Assembly: GCA_965116665.1 (NCBI GenBank)
Contig: OZ220709.1
Coordinates: 1,612,001 to 1,676,000 of the forward strand
Direction: 5' to 3'
From: Aldehydirespirator sp965116665
Lineage (GTDB): Bacteria; Actinomycetota; Acidimicrobiia; Acidimicrobiales; Aldehydirespiratoraceae
Length of the DNA stretch: 64,000 nucleotides
Below, in pieces: positions 24,930 to 32,646 of this stretch. Both the position numbers and the translations under genes were made by a program. Numbering within the stretch: the first letter of the stretch is position 1; each line of letters begins with the position of its first letter. The notes below the pieces were generated by a model. The model saw nothing but the letters and a program-made list of their open reading frames with translations, made no database searches and was not told where the DNA came from.

Positions 24930-25352
24930 TCAGCTGTCGTCGCCGGTGCGCTCGAGGCGGAGGGAGGCGGAGTTCATGCAGTAGCGCTCGCCGGTGGGGC
25001 GGGGACCGTCCGGGAACCGGTGGCCCAGGTGGGCGCCGCAGTTGGCGCACACGGCCTCCTCGCGGACCATGCCGAAGCTGCGGTCGGTATGGATCTCGAC
25101 CGCGGCGGGGTCGACCGCCTCCCAGAAGCTGGGCCAGCCGGTGCCCGACTCGTACTTGGTGTCGCTGGAGAAGAGCGGCGCGTCGCACACGATGCAGTGG
25201 TACGTGCCGTCGTCGTGGCAGTTCCAGTACTCGCCGGTGAAGGCCCGTTCGGTGCCGGCCTGCTGGGTGACCTGGTACTGCGCCGGCGTGAGGCGGTCCC
25301 TCAGTTCGGTGTCGTCGAAGGTCGGGCGGGCGGGGGAGGTTTGCGAGGTCAT
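24930..25352 (-). CDS. msrB: Peptide-methionine (R)-S-oxide reductase MsrB
   Basis: A 140-residue MsrB: LTPAQYQVTQQAGTERAFTGEYW, two zinc CxxC pairs (CIVC and CANC), SGTGWPSFW, and the catalytic Cys in RYCMNSASLRLE. It repairs methionine-R-sulfoxide. The start at 25352 (AAGG 8 nt upstream) fits the family. An in-frame ATG at 25418, preceded by an even better AGGAGAAAGG, would add 22 basic residues (MARRIFRKRRQ..); which start is used is open. It is convergent with the lipoprotein gene and divergent from recA. Confidence 0.93.
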   Translation of the reverse strand: MTSQTSPARPTFDDTELRDRLTPAQYQVTQQAGTERAFTGEYWNCHDDGTYHCIVCDAPLFSSDTKYESGTGWPSFWEAVDPAAVEIHTDRSFGMVREEAVCANCGAHLGHRFPDGPRPTGERYCMNSASLRLERTGDDS

Positions 25353-25586
25353 GAGGGTTGCCTTTCTGGTCGGTTCGAGTCTGGATTGGCGGCGTTTGCG
25401 GAAGATTCGCCGGGCCATGGTGTTGCCTTTCTCCTGTACTGCTCTACGGTAGGCAACGCACGCGGGGTTCGTATGGTTCCCGGCCGGCGAACCGGATCCC
25501 GCGCCGCCTCGATGGAGCAGGGCCGGTCTGCTCCATCTGCGCCCGCAGAGCGCCTCCTCGAGTCTTCACGGGCTCCTCGCGGATGC

Positions 25587-25616
25587 TTGACCTGAACAAA
25601 TGTTCGTAACTACAGT
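25587..25616 (+). promoter_or_regulatory. recA promoter with LexA box; the rest of the 411-bp msrB-recA spacer holds no other gene
   Basis: TTGACC (25587-25592), an 18-bp spacer and TACAGT (25611-25616) form the promoter. The spacer contains the LexA box at 25594-25605. The leader to recA is about 140 nt. On the minus strand TACCGT upstream of msrB may be its -10 element. I see no RNA gene or other ORF in 25353-25763 apart from the possible msrB N-terminal extension. Confidence 0.7.
25594..25605 (+). promoter_or_regulatory. LexA (SOS) box of recA
   Basis: GAACAAATGTTC, a match to the Gram-positive LexA consensus GAAC-N4-GTTC, placed between the -35 and -10 elements of recA, where LexA would block RNA polymerase. 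Confidence 0.88.
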
Positions 25617-25763
25617 GTTGTTATACTACGAGGACGGATCGGCGCGGATCCACCGGCATCCGGTCTGTCACACCCCCCTCATAAGTTCAGCAAGCATCCC
25701 CGACTCGCCGAGAGGCCACCAGACACCCACCCGCCCCGAGGGGCACAGACACAGGAGAACGAA

Positions 25764-26819
25764 GTGGACGATCGACACAAGGCTCTGGACATGGCCATGA
25801 GCCAGATAGAGAAGCAGTTCGGCCAGGGCTCGGTCATGAAGATGGGCGAGAAGGCCACTATGAGCATCGAGGCGGTCCCCACCGGGGCGCTGTCGCTCGA
25901 CTTGGCCCTCGGCATAGGGGGCCTGCCCCGGGGCCGGGTCACCGAGATTTACGGCCCGGAGTCCTCGGGCAAGACCACCCTGGCCACCCATGTGGTGGCC
26001 GAGGCCCAGCGCAACGGCGGCATCTGCGCCTACGTCGATGCTGAGCACGCCATGGACCCGACCTACGCCAAGGCCATCGGCGTGGACATCGACGAGCTGC
26101 TCATCTCCCAGCCCGACACCGGTGAGCAGGCCCTCGAGATCACCGACATGCTGATCCGCTCCGGAGCGCTCGACGTGGTGGTGATCGACTCGGTGGCCGC
26201 GCTCACCCCTCGCGCCGAACTCGAGGGCGACATGGGGGACACCCACGTCGGCCTGCAGGCCCGGCTCATGTCGCAGGCGCTGCGCAAGCTCACCTCCAAC
26301 CTCAACAAGTCCAACACCATCTGCATCTTCATCAACCAGCTGCGCGAGAAGATCGGGGTGATGTTCGGCTCTCCGGAGACCACCCCCGGCGGCCGGGCCC
26401 TCAAGTTCTACTCGTCGGTGCGGCTCGACATCCGCCGCATCGAGTCGATCAAGAACGGCATGGAGGTGGTGGGCAACCGCACCCGGGTCAAGGTCGTGAA
26501 GAACAAGTGCGCACCGCCGTTCAAGCAGGCCGAGTTCGACATCATGTACGGCCAGGGAATCTCCCGTGAGGGTTCAGTGCTCGACCTGGCCGTCACCGAG
26601 TCCATCGTGAAGAAGTCCGGGGCCTGGTACACCTACGACGGCGAGCAGCTCGGCCAGGGCCGTGAGAACGCCAAGGCGTTCCTCCAGGACAACCCCGAGC
26701 TGATGGTGGAGATCTCCGACCTGGTCTGGAAGGCCGTCATGCCCGAACCCGAACCGGAGCAAGAGCCCGACTGGGAGCACCCCACAGCATCAGAACCCTC
26801 AGCCTCCGCCGCTGCCTGA
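25764..26819 (+). CDS. recA: Recombinase RecA
   Basis: A 351-residue RecA with Walker A GPESSGKTT (62-70), YVDAEHAMDP, VVIDSVAALTPRAELEGDMGD (Walker B, loop L1), LTSNLNKSNTICIFINQLREKIGVMFG (loop L2) and FDIMYGQGISREG in the C-terminal domain. It drives homologous pairing and stimulates LexA self-cleavage. The GTG start has AGGAG 6 nt upstream. It has a LexA box in its promoter. The usual downstream recX is not present: the next gene is on the minus strand. Confidence 0.98.
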   Translation: MDDRHKALDMAMSQIEKQFGQGSVMKMGEKATMSIEAVPTGALSLDLALGIGGLPRGRVTEIYGPESSGKTTLATHVVAEAQRNGGICAYVDAEHAMDPTYAKAIGVDIDELLISQPDTGEQALEITDMLIRSGALDVVVIDSVAALTPRAELEGDMGDTHVGLQARLMSQALRKLTSNLNKSNTICIFINQLREKIGVMFGSPETTPGGRALKFYSSVRLDIRRIESIKNGMEVVGNRTRVKVVKNKCAPPFKQAEFDIMYGQGISREGSVLDLAVTESIVKKSGAWYTYDGEQLGQGRENAKAFLQDNPELMVEISDLVWKAVMPEPEPEQEPDWEHPTASEPSASAAA

Positions 26820-26908
26820 TATCCCGCAGTGCACCGCGGCTGTGGTGAAGGTCGCATCAGCCGGCTAGCGCGAACGCGCCGCGGGCCTCAGCCGGACGCT
26901 CGTGTGGG

Positions 26909-27244
26909 TTAGGCGAGGTCGGGGCCGATGCGGATCGGTACGGCGGTCTCGGCCTCGCCGTCATCGAAGACGGCCATGATCTGCAGACGGGCTCCGAGCC
27001 CGTGCACGTAGCTTCGGAGCGTCGACACCTTGACGTCGTCGCCCCGCTCCAGTTGCGACACGGCGGACTGGCTGATGCCCAGCTCAGCAGCGAGGTCGAC
27101 CTGGGAGAAGTCCAGAGTCCGTCGCAGCACCTGCAGACCGATCTCTGCGAGCGTCTCGCTGCGCAGCGCGGCCAAGCGCTCCTCGGCGCCAGGGCGCGCC
27201 AGCACCTCGTCGTGCAGTGCCCGGTAACTCTGAGTGGAAGGCAT
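26909..27244 (-). CDS. HigA-like antitoxin, XRE-family helix-turn-helix protein
   Basis: A 111-residue protein with an XRE helix-turn-helix: TLDFSQVDLAAELGISQSAVSQLERGDDVKVSTLRSYVHGLG (about 44-85), followed by a short beta tail. HigA antitoxins bind their own promoter and neutralise HigB. It lies downstream of a broken HigB-like toxin gene, the usual HigBA order. The ATG at 27244 has GGAG 10 nt upstream; the GTG at 27253 would add three residues. It sits in the place where actinobacteria usually carry recX. Confidence 0.85.
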   Translation of the reverse strand: MPSTQSYRALHDEVLARPGAEERLAALRSETLAEIGLQVLRRTLDFSQVDLAAELGISQSAVSQLERGDDVKVSTLRSYVHGLGARLQIMAVFDDGEAETAVPIRIGPDLA

Positions 27245-27271
27245 CGGAATCACACTCCAATCGAATCATCA

Positions 27272-27697
27272 CTAGCCATCGGCGAGCTCCTCAAGTCGCA
27301 ACTCTTCGAGATGCGTGTCGTACAGGTCATCAGCCGCAGGAACGGCTCGCTGATATCACCGCTTCCACTGACCCGACTTGTTGCCACCAAGCAACAAGAT
27401 CGCACAGCGCCGCGGATCGAAGGCGAACAGCACGCGCGGCTCTCCGGCCTTGGAGACTCGGAGCTCCTTCATGTTGTTGTGGCGGGAAGTCGACACGTCA
27501 CCGACCGCAGGGCGCTTCAACGCGGGACCTACCTCGGCCAGCAGCATCACGCGGTCGTCGAGTGCCTCCTGTTGAGCCTGGGTGAGTTCGCGCCACCACG
27601 CCCCGAAGTCGTCCGTGTACTCGACCTCCCACGCCGACGAAGCATAAGCTATAGCTTCTATAAGTACAACCTTCTGAATGGCCTCGCAAGGAGCCAT
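27272..27697 (-). pseudogene. HigB/RelE-like toxin, broken by a nonsense codon and a lost start codon
   Basis: The frame encodes a HigB/Gp49-type toxin (WEVEYTDDFGAWWREL, RHNNMKELRVSKAGEPRVLFAFDPRRCAILLLGGNKSGQWKR) but meets TGA at 27356-27358. Reading on gives YQRAVPAADDLYDTHLEEL and a natural TAG at 27272-27274, so the TGA replaces the family's conserved Trp codon (TGG) in KxWY. The family N-terminus is M-W-E-[VI]; here the codon before TGG is GCG (27634-27632), exactly where a leaderless GTG would be expected 6 nt after the -10 element. The only in-frame start, the ATG at 27697, adds 21 unrelated residues and has no ribosome-binding site. The toxin is therefore very probably dead. Confidence 0.75.
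27641..27669 (-). promoter_or_regulatory. higBA promoter and palindromic operator
   Basis: On the minus strand TTGTAC (27669-27664), a 17-bp spacer and TATGCT (27646-27641). A perfect 12-bp palindrome AAGCTATAGCTT (27646-27657) fills the spacer, a natural site for HigA autorepression. The segment is much more AT-rich than its surroundings. Confidence 0.65.
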
Positions 27698-27737
27698 CCA
27701 AATTGGTCGCTCGCAGGTCGCTTCGGAGCCGAGGGCG

Positions 27738-27743
27738 TAGCCT
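27738..27743 (+). promoter_or_regulatory. -10 element of leaderless miaB transcript
   Basis: GTAGCCT: TAGCCT ends 6 nt before the GTG start of miaB, with no Shine-Dalgarno. Confidence 0.55.
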
Positions 27744-27749
27744 TGGGGT

Positions 27750-29255
27750 GTGGGCCGGACCTATGCCATCCGCACCTTCGGGTGCCAGATGAACGAGCAC
27801 GACTCCGAGAGGATCGCGGGCCTGCTCGAGGGTGACGGGTACCAGCGTGCCTCCGTCCTGGAGGACGCCGATGTGATGGTGCTCAACACCTGCTGCATCC
27901 GGGAGAACGCCGACAACAAGCTGTACGGCGCCCTGGGCCGGCTCAAGGCCGTCAAGGCCGAGCGGCCCGATGCGCTCATCGCGGTGGCCGGGTGCCTGGC
28001 CCAGAAGGACCGGGAGCTGGTCCGGGAGCGGGCCGGGCACGTCGACGTGGTGTTCGGCACCCACAACGTGCACCGTGCCGCCGAGCTCGTCGATCACGCC
28101 CGGCGGCACGGACCGGTGGTGGAGATCCTCACCGAGACGGTCCGCGAGGACAGCGAGGCGTTCCCGTCGGCGCTGCCGGTGCGCCGGGAGACCGAGCACT
28201 CCGCCTGGGTGACCATCCAGATCGGGTGCGACAACAGCTGCACGTTCTGCATCGTGCCCGCGGTGCGCGGTCCCGAGATCAGCCGTCCGTTCGGTGAGCT
28301 GGTCGACGAGGTACGGGACCTGGCCGCCGGTGGCGTGAGCGAGGTCACCCTGCTGGGCCAGAACGTCAACAGCTATGGCCGCGACCTGGCCCTGTCCCGC
28401 CGGGGGAGTGCCAACGGCAACAGCTCGAGCGCGGCCGGAGACGACGCATGGTGGTGTGGGTCGAACTGGGTGTCGGACCGTCGGGCCCGGCCGCTGTTCG
28501 CCGACCTGCTCCGGGCAGTGGGGGCCGTTGACGGCATCCGGCGTGTGCGCTTCACCAGTCCGCACCCCAAGGACCTGCGGCCTGAGACGATCGCGGCCAT
28601 GGCTGAGGTCCCCGCGGTGTGCGAGCACCTGCACCTGCCGCTCCAGTCCGGTGGCGACGCCGTACTGAAGGCGATGCGCCGGGGTTACACGGCTGAGCGC
28701 TATCTGGAGCGCTTGCGGGCAGCCCGGGCTGCGGTGGACGACCTGGCCGTGTCCACCGACATCATCGTCGGGTTCCCCGGCGAGACCGAAGAGGACTTCG
28801 TCCAGACCCTGGAGGTGGCGGCCGAAGCCCGCTACGACAGTGCGTTCACGTTCATCTTCTCGCCCCGGCCCGGCACCGCGGCCGCGGAGATGGGCGACCG
28901 GTTCGTGCCCCACGACGTGTCCGTAGACCGTTACGAGCGGCTGCGGCGGGTGATCGAGCGCTCCAGCCGCCTCGCCAACGAGACCCGCATCGGCAGGGTT
29001 GAGGAGGTCGTAGTGGAGGGGCCCAGCAAGAAAGACCCGTCCGTGACCACCGGCCGCACCCGGCGCAACACCCTGGTGCACTTCCCGTCACCGCCCGGAG
29101 GATCGCCCCGACCCGGCACCTACGCCCGAGTTGAGGTCACAGCAGCCGCGGCCAACTTCCTGCAGGGCTCCCTAGTCGACATCGAGGCACCGCGAGTGGC
29201 CCCGGCGCAAGCATCCTCGGACCGTCGCCTCATCCCCGTGGCCGCCGCGAGCTGA
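27750..29255 (+). CDS. miaB: tRNA-2-methylthio-N6-dimethylallyladenosine synthase MiaB
   Basis: A 501-residue radical-SAM methylthiotransferase acting on A37 of tRNAs reading UNN codons. YAIRTFGCQMNEHDSERIAG at the N-terminus is diagnostic, followed by NTCCIRENADNKLYG and AVAGCLAQKD. The radical-SAM triad is CDNSCTFC (about 160-167) and the C-terminal TRAM domain starts near 425. A 28-residue Ser/Asn/Trp-containing insert (about 213-245) separates the SAM strands, somewhat longer than in E. coli MiaB. The GTG start has a leaderless promoter. miaA, the enzyme that makes the i6A substrate, starts 8 bp downstream. Confidence 0.95.
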   Translation: MGRTYAIRTFGCQMNEHDSERIAGLLEGDGYQRASVLEDADVMVLNTCCIRENADNKLYGALGRLKAVKAERPDALIAVAGCLAQKDRELVRERAGHVDVVFGTHNVHRAAELVDHARRHGPVVEILTETVREDSEAFPSALPVRRETEHSAWVTIQIGCDNSCTFCIVPAVRGPEISRPFGELVDEVRDLAAGGVSEVTLLGQNVNSYGRDLALSRRGSANGNSSSAAGDDAWWCGSNWVSDRRARPLFADLLRAVGAVDGIRRVRFTSPHPKDLRPETIAAMAEVPAVCEHLHLPLQSGGDAVLKAMRRGYTAERYLERLRAARAAVDDLAVSTDIIVGFPGETEEDFVQTLEVAAEARYDSAFTFIFSPRPGTAAAEMGDRFVPHDVSVDRYERLRRVIERSSRLANETRIGRVEEVVVEGPSKKDPSVTTGRTRRNTLVHFPSPPGGSPRPGTYARVEVTAAAANFLQGSLVDIEAPRVAPAQASSDRRLIPVAAAS

Positions 29256-29263
29256 TCCAGGCG

Positions 29264-30253
29264 GTGACCTCGACGCCGCCGGCGCCCGAGAGCGGTGAGT
29301 GCTTGGCGCCGCCTGATCGGACGAGACTCGCAGAGCGGCCGCTGGTGATCGTCGGCCCCACCGCTTCCGGCAAGTCGGACTTGGCGATGGGCGTGGGCCG
29401 GCTGATCGGCGGAGCCGAGATCGTGGCGCTCGACTCGATGCAGGTGTACCGGGACATGGACATAGGCACGGCCACCCCCACCGCGGCCGAGCAGGCCGAG
29501 GCGCCCCACCATCTGATCAACCTGGTCGGCCCCGGCGAGGAGTTCGCAGTGGCCGAACTCCAGGCCCGGGCCCGGACTGTCGTCCGCGAGATCCGCGACC
29601 GGGGCGCCGTCCCGGTGCTGGTGGGCGGCACCGGCCTGTACGTGCGAGCCGTGATCGACGATCTCCGCATCCCCGGGCGATACCCGGAGGCTCGGGCCGA
29701 GCTGGAGACCGAGCCCGACACCGAGGCACTTCACCGGCGCCTGGCCGACCTCGACCCGGTCGCCGCCGGCCGCATGGAGCCCACCAACCGGCGCAGGGTC
29801 GTGCGGGCTCTCGAAGTCACCCTCGGCAGCGGTGAGCCCTTCTCGTCCTACGGGCCCGGGCTGGGCCACTACCCGCCCACGCCGTTCGTGCAGGTCGGGC
29901 TGCGCTGGGACCGTGACCGCCTCGACGAGCACATCGCCGCTCGCTACGAGCGCCAACTCGCTGAAGGGTTCCTCGACGAGGTGAGAGGCCTCGCAGAACG
30001 CCCCATTTCGCGCACCGCGTCCCAAGCTCTCGGCTACAAGGAGCTGCTACGCCATTCACGCGGTGAGATGACCCTTGATGAGGCGCTGGAGCTCGCCATC
30101 ATGCGCACCCGCCGGTTCGCTCGCCGCCAGGAGCGCTGGTTCCGCCGCGACCCCCGCATTTGCTGGCTCGACGCTCCGACGTCCCCCGCCGACGCTCTGT
30201 CCGCCTGGAAGCGCGCCGCCGCGGCTCTCCCAACCCGGAGGCCGAACGGGTAG
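29264..30253 (+). CDS. miaA: tRNA dimethylallyltransferase MiaA
   Basis: A 329-residue enzyme adding a dimethylallyl group to A37. The P-loop GPTASGKSDLA is at 31-41, followed by DSMQVYRDMDIGTATPT, APHHLINLVGPGEEF, VGGTGLYVRAVIDDL and PTNRRRVVRALEV. ALGYKELL and RTRRFARRQERWFRRDP lie at the C-terminal end. The GTG at 29264 gives an N-terminal extension of about 28 residues before the P-loop. It lies 8 bp after miaB and forms a two-gene pathway unit with it. The gene ends AGGCCGAACGGGTAG, nearly identical to the end of rsmI. Confidence 0.95.
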   Translation: MTSTPPAPESGECLAPPDRTRLAERPLVIVGPTASGKSDLAMGVGRLIGGAEIVALDSMQVYRDMDIGTATPTAAEQAEAPHHLINLVGPGEEFAVAELQARARTVVREIRDRGAVPVLVGGTGLYVRAVIDDLRIPGRYPEARAELETEPDTEALHRRLADLDPVAAGRMEPTNRRRVVRALEVTLGSGEPFSSYGPGLGHYPPTPFVQVGLRWDRDRLDEHIAARYERQLAEGFLDEVRGLAERPISRTASQALGYKELLRHSRGEMTLDEALELAIMRTRRFARRQERWFRRDPRICWLDAPTSPADALSAWKRAAAALPTRRPNG

Positions 30254-30258
30254 GCGTG

Positions 30259-30305
30259 TTCTTGATGTAGTTGTGCCGCCTCAGTGAGGTCAACTACGTC
30301 AAGAA
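30259..30305 (+). promoter_or_regulatory. Long imperfect palindrome/hairpin between miaA and dapF
   Basis: TTCTTGATGTAGTTG (30259-30273) and CAACTACGTCAAGAA (30291-30305) pair over 15 bp with one G-T wobble, and the loop itself holds CCTCA/TGAGG. No T-run follows. It could be a transcription terminator for miaA, an operator for a dimeric repressor, or a remnant of a small mobile element. Confidence 0.6.
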
Positions 30306-30365
30306 CGGTGGCCGGGCCGTGAACGGCGTGTTTGGGATGCTCTCCCCGCCCGAGAGAATGCAGAT

Positions 30366-31217
30366 ATGACCGGCGGGCTGCGACTCCACAAGCTCCACGG
30401 GCTCGGCAACGACTTCCTTGTCGCGCTCGTCGACGAGTTGCCGGCCAACGCCGACGCCGCCAGGACAGCCGCCGCACTGTGCCATCGCCGCCTGGGCGTG
30501 GGCGCGGACGGACTGATCCGTGCCGTGCTGGACCCGGCGGGCGGCACCGGGGATCGCTCCGCAACCATGCGGCTATGGAACTCCGACGGATCGCCAGCCG
30601 AATTGTCCGGCAACGGCCTCAGATGCTTGGCCCACGCCATCGCCGTGACCCTCGGATCGGCCGAACTCGACATCGTCGTGCACACCGTGGCCGGACCGCA
30701 CCGGTGCTCGATCCGTCCCACCGCCACGCCCGGGACCGCTACCGGTACGACTGAGATCGGAGCTCCCGGCCCCGGCCCCCAGCCCGATCGGCTCAGCCGC
30801 AGTCCCGAGGCCGCCTTGGCGTGCGTGCTCGAACCGGGCGCGATCAAGCGGTGGGTCACGTTGGACGTCGGCAACCCCCACGTGGTGCTCTCGGTGGACG
30901 ATCCGGCCGAAGTTCCGCTGCATCCCGCCGGACCGGCGGTAGAGGCCGTCTTCACCGGAGGCATCAACGTCCACTTCGGCGCAGTCACCGGCGCGGACGA
31001 GCTGACCGTGGCCGTGTGGGAGCGGGGTGCCGGCGCGACCGCAGCCTGCGGTACGGGCGCGGTGGCCGCCGCGGCCGCCTTTCACCGCTGGGGCGAGGTG
31101 GGCCAGAATGTCACTGTGCGAATGGCTGGCGGCGATGCTCGGGTAGACCTCTCGGGCCCTGTGACGCTCACCGGCGAGTCGACCTACGTGGCCACAGTGG
31201 ACGTCGCCCATGTCTGA
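30366..31217 (+). CDS. dapF: Diaminopimelate epimerase, with Ser in place of the first catalytic Cys
   Basis: A 283-residue DapF converting LL- to meso-diaminopimelate. LHKLHGLGNDFLV opens the protein; CHRRLGVGADGLI and MRLWNSDGSPAELSGNGLRC follow; the second half has DVGNPHVVL and the second catalytic Cys in TAACGTGAVA (about 228). In classic DapF the first catalytic Cys sits in the M-C-G-N-G segment; here it is Ser81 (LSGNG). Either this lineage uses Ser or activity is altered. An insert of about 25 Pro/Thr/Gly-rich residues lies near 125-150. The 3' end overlaps hflX by 8 bp. Confidence 0.9.
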   Translation: MTGGLRLHKLHGLGNDFLVALVDELPANADAARTAAALCHRRLGVGADGLIRAVLDPAGGTGDRSATMRLWNSDGSPAELSGNGLRCLAHAIAVTLGSAELDIVVHTVAGPHRCSIRPTATPGTATGTTEIGAPGPGPQPDRLSRSPEAALACVLEPGAIKRWVTLDVGNPHVVLSVDDPAEVPLHPAGPAVEAVFTGGINVHFGAVTGADELTVAVWERGAGATAACGTGAVAAAAAFHRWGEVGQNVTVRMAGGDARVDLSGPVTLTGESTYVATVDVAHV

Positions 31218-32609
31218 GGCCGGCGAGCCGCTGCAGGGCCACGGCGGGCCCGGCAGCGACTTCGACGGGAGCGACGCACCCGCCGACGCCGACGACACGC
31301 ACCGGGGCGGGTTCGGCGAGTTCGGCGGGGACGGCGCTGGCCTCATCGACCGGGCCTTCCGGGAGCGGATCATCCTCGTCGGCGTGACCCGACCGGACCG
31401 GGACGCCTCGGCCACCGACGCCTCCCTGGACGAGTTGAGCCTGCTGGTGGACACTGCGGGCGCGGATGCCGTCGAGAGGGTCTGCCAGCGCCGCGCCGCC
31501 CCCGACCCGTCCACCTTCGTGGGCACCGGCAAGGCTCGCGAGATCAGGGCGGTGGCCGAGGAGGTCGACTGCGACACGGTGGTGTTCGACGACGAGCTCA
31601 GCCCCGCGCAGCAGTTCAACCTGGAGAAGCTGCTCGGGCGTACGGCTCTGGACCGCACTGCGGTGATCCTCGACATCTTCGCCCAGAACGCGAGCACCCC
31701 TGAGGGAAAGGCCCAGGTGGAGCTGGCCCAGCTCCGCTACCGCCTGCCCCGCCTGCGCGGCGCGGGCCGCCGGCTGTCCCAGCAGGCGGGCGGCATCGGC
31801 ACCCGGGGCCCCGGCGAGACCCAGCTCGAGGTCGACCGCCGGCGCCTGGAGCGGCGCATCCACAAGCTCGAGGGCGACCTGCGCCGCATCGCCGGCCACC
31901 GCCGGACCCAATCCAAGGCCCGTACCCGCACCCGCAACCGGGCGGTGGCCATCGTCGGCTACACCAATGCGGGCAAGTCGTCGCTGCTCAACCGGATGAC
32001 CTCAGCCTCCGTGGTGGTTGAGGACCGCCTGTTCGCCACGCTGGACCCCACCACCCGGCGGCTGGGCCTGCCGGGCGGCGAGACGGTGTTCATCACCGAC
32101 ACGGTGGGGTTCGTGCGCAAACTGCCCCACCAGCTGGTGGAGGCGTTCAAGACGACCCTCGACGTGGTGCGCGACGCCGACCTTCTGGTCCATGTGGTGG
32201 ACAGCGCCGACGGCGACCCCGACGGCTCGATGGCGGCGGTGCGCGAGGTGCTGGCCGAGATCGAGGCGGACGAGGTCCCCGAACTGGTGGTGTACAACAA
32301 GAGCGACCTGGGCCCGGCAGCAGCCCGGCTGGCTGAGCGCACCGAGGGCTCGGTGGCCGTGTCGGCCGCGACCGGCGAAGGCATCGGGGAACTGCTGGGC
32401 GCCATCGGTGACCGGATGCGCCGCGTCGCCCGCGAGGTCGAGCTGGTGGTGCCATGGGACCGGGGGACGTGCTCGCGGGGGTACACCGCGAGGGTCAGGT
32501 GCTGGACTCCACCGCCACCGAGCATGGGATGAGGGTCAGGGCCCGCCTGGAGCCCTCATCGGTCGGTGCCCTCAGCCGCTACGTGGTCAACGGCTGGGAT
32601 CCGGAGTGA
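31210..32609 (+). CDS. hflX: GTPase HflX, frameshifted near the C-terminus
   Basis: A ribosome-associated GTPase: VGTGKAREI and ELSPAQQFNLEKLL in the N-terminal domain, the GIGTRGPGETQLEVDRRR hinge, then the G domain with GYTNAGKSSLLNRM (about 251-264), DTVGFVRKLPHQLVEAFKTTL and NKSDL. The first frame stops at 32532 after an unlike tail (CSRGYTARVRCW..). Skipping one position in the G5 run at 32462-32466 restores a normal HflX ending (DVLAGVHREGQVL..LSRYVVNGWDPE) of 47 residues up to TGA at 32607-32609. A lost G in an ancestral G6 run is the simplest explanation, either a real mutation or a sequence error. The restored protein would be about 466 residues. Confidence 0.88.
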
Positions 32610-32646
32610 GCCCGCGCCGCGGCGCAATGGACGGATGGGTTCGGCA

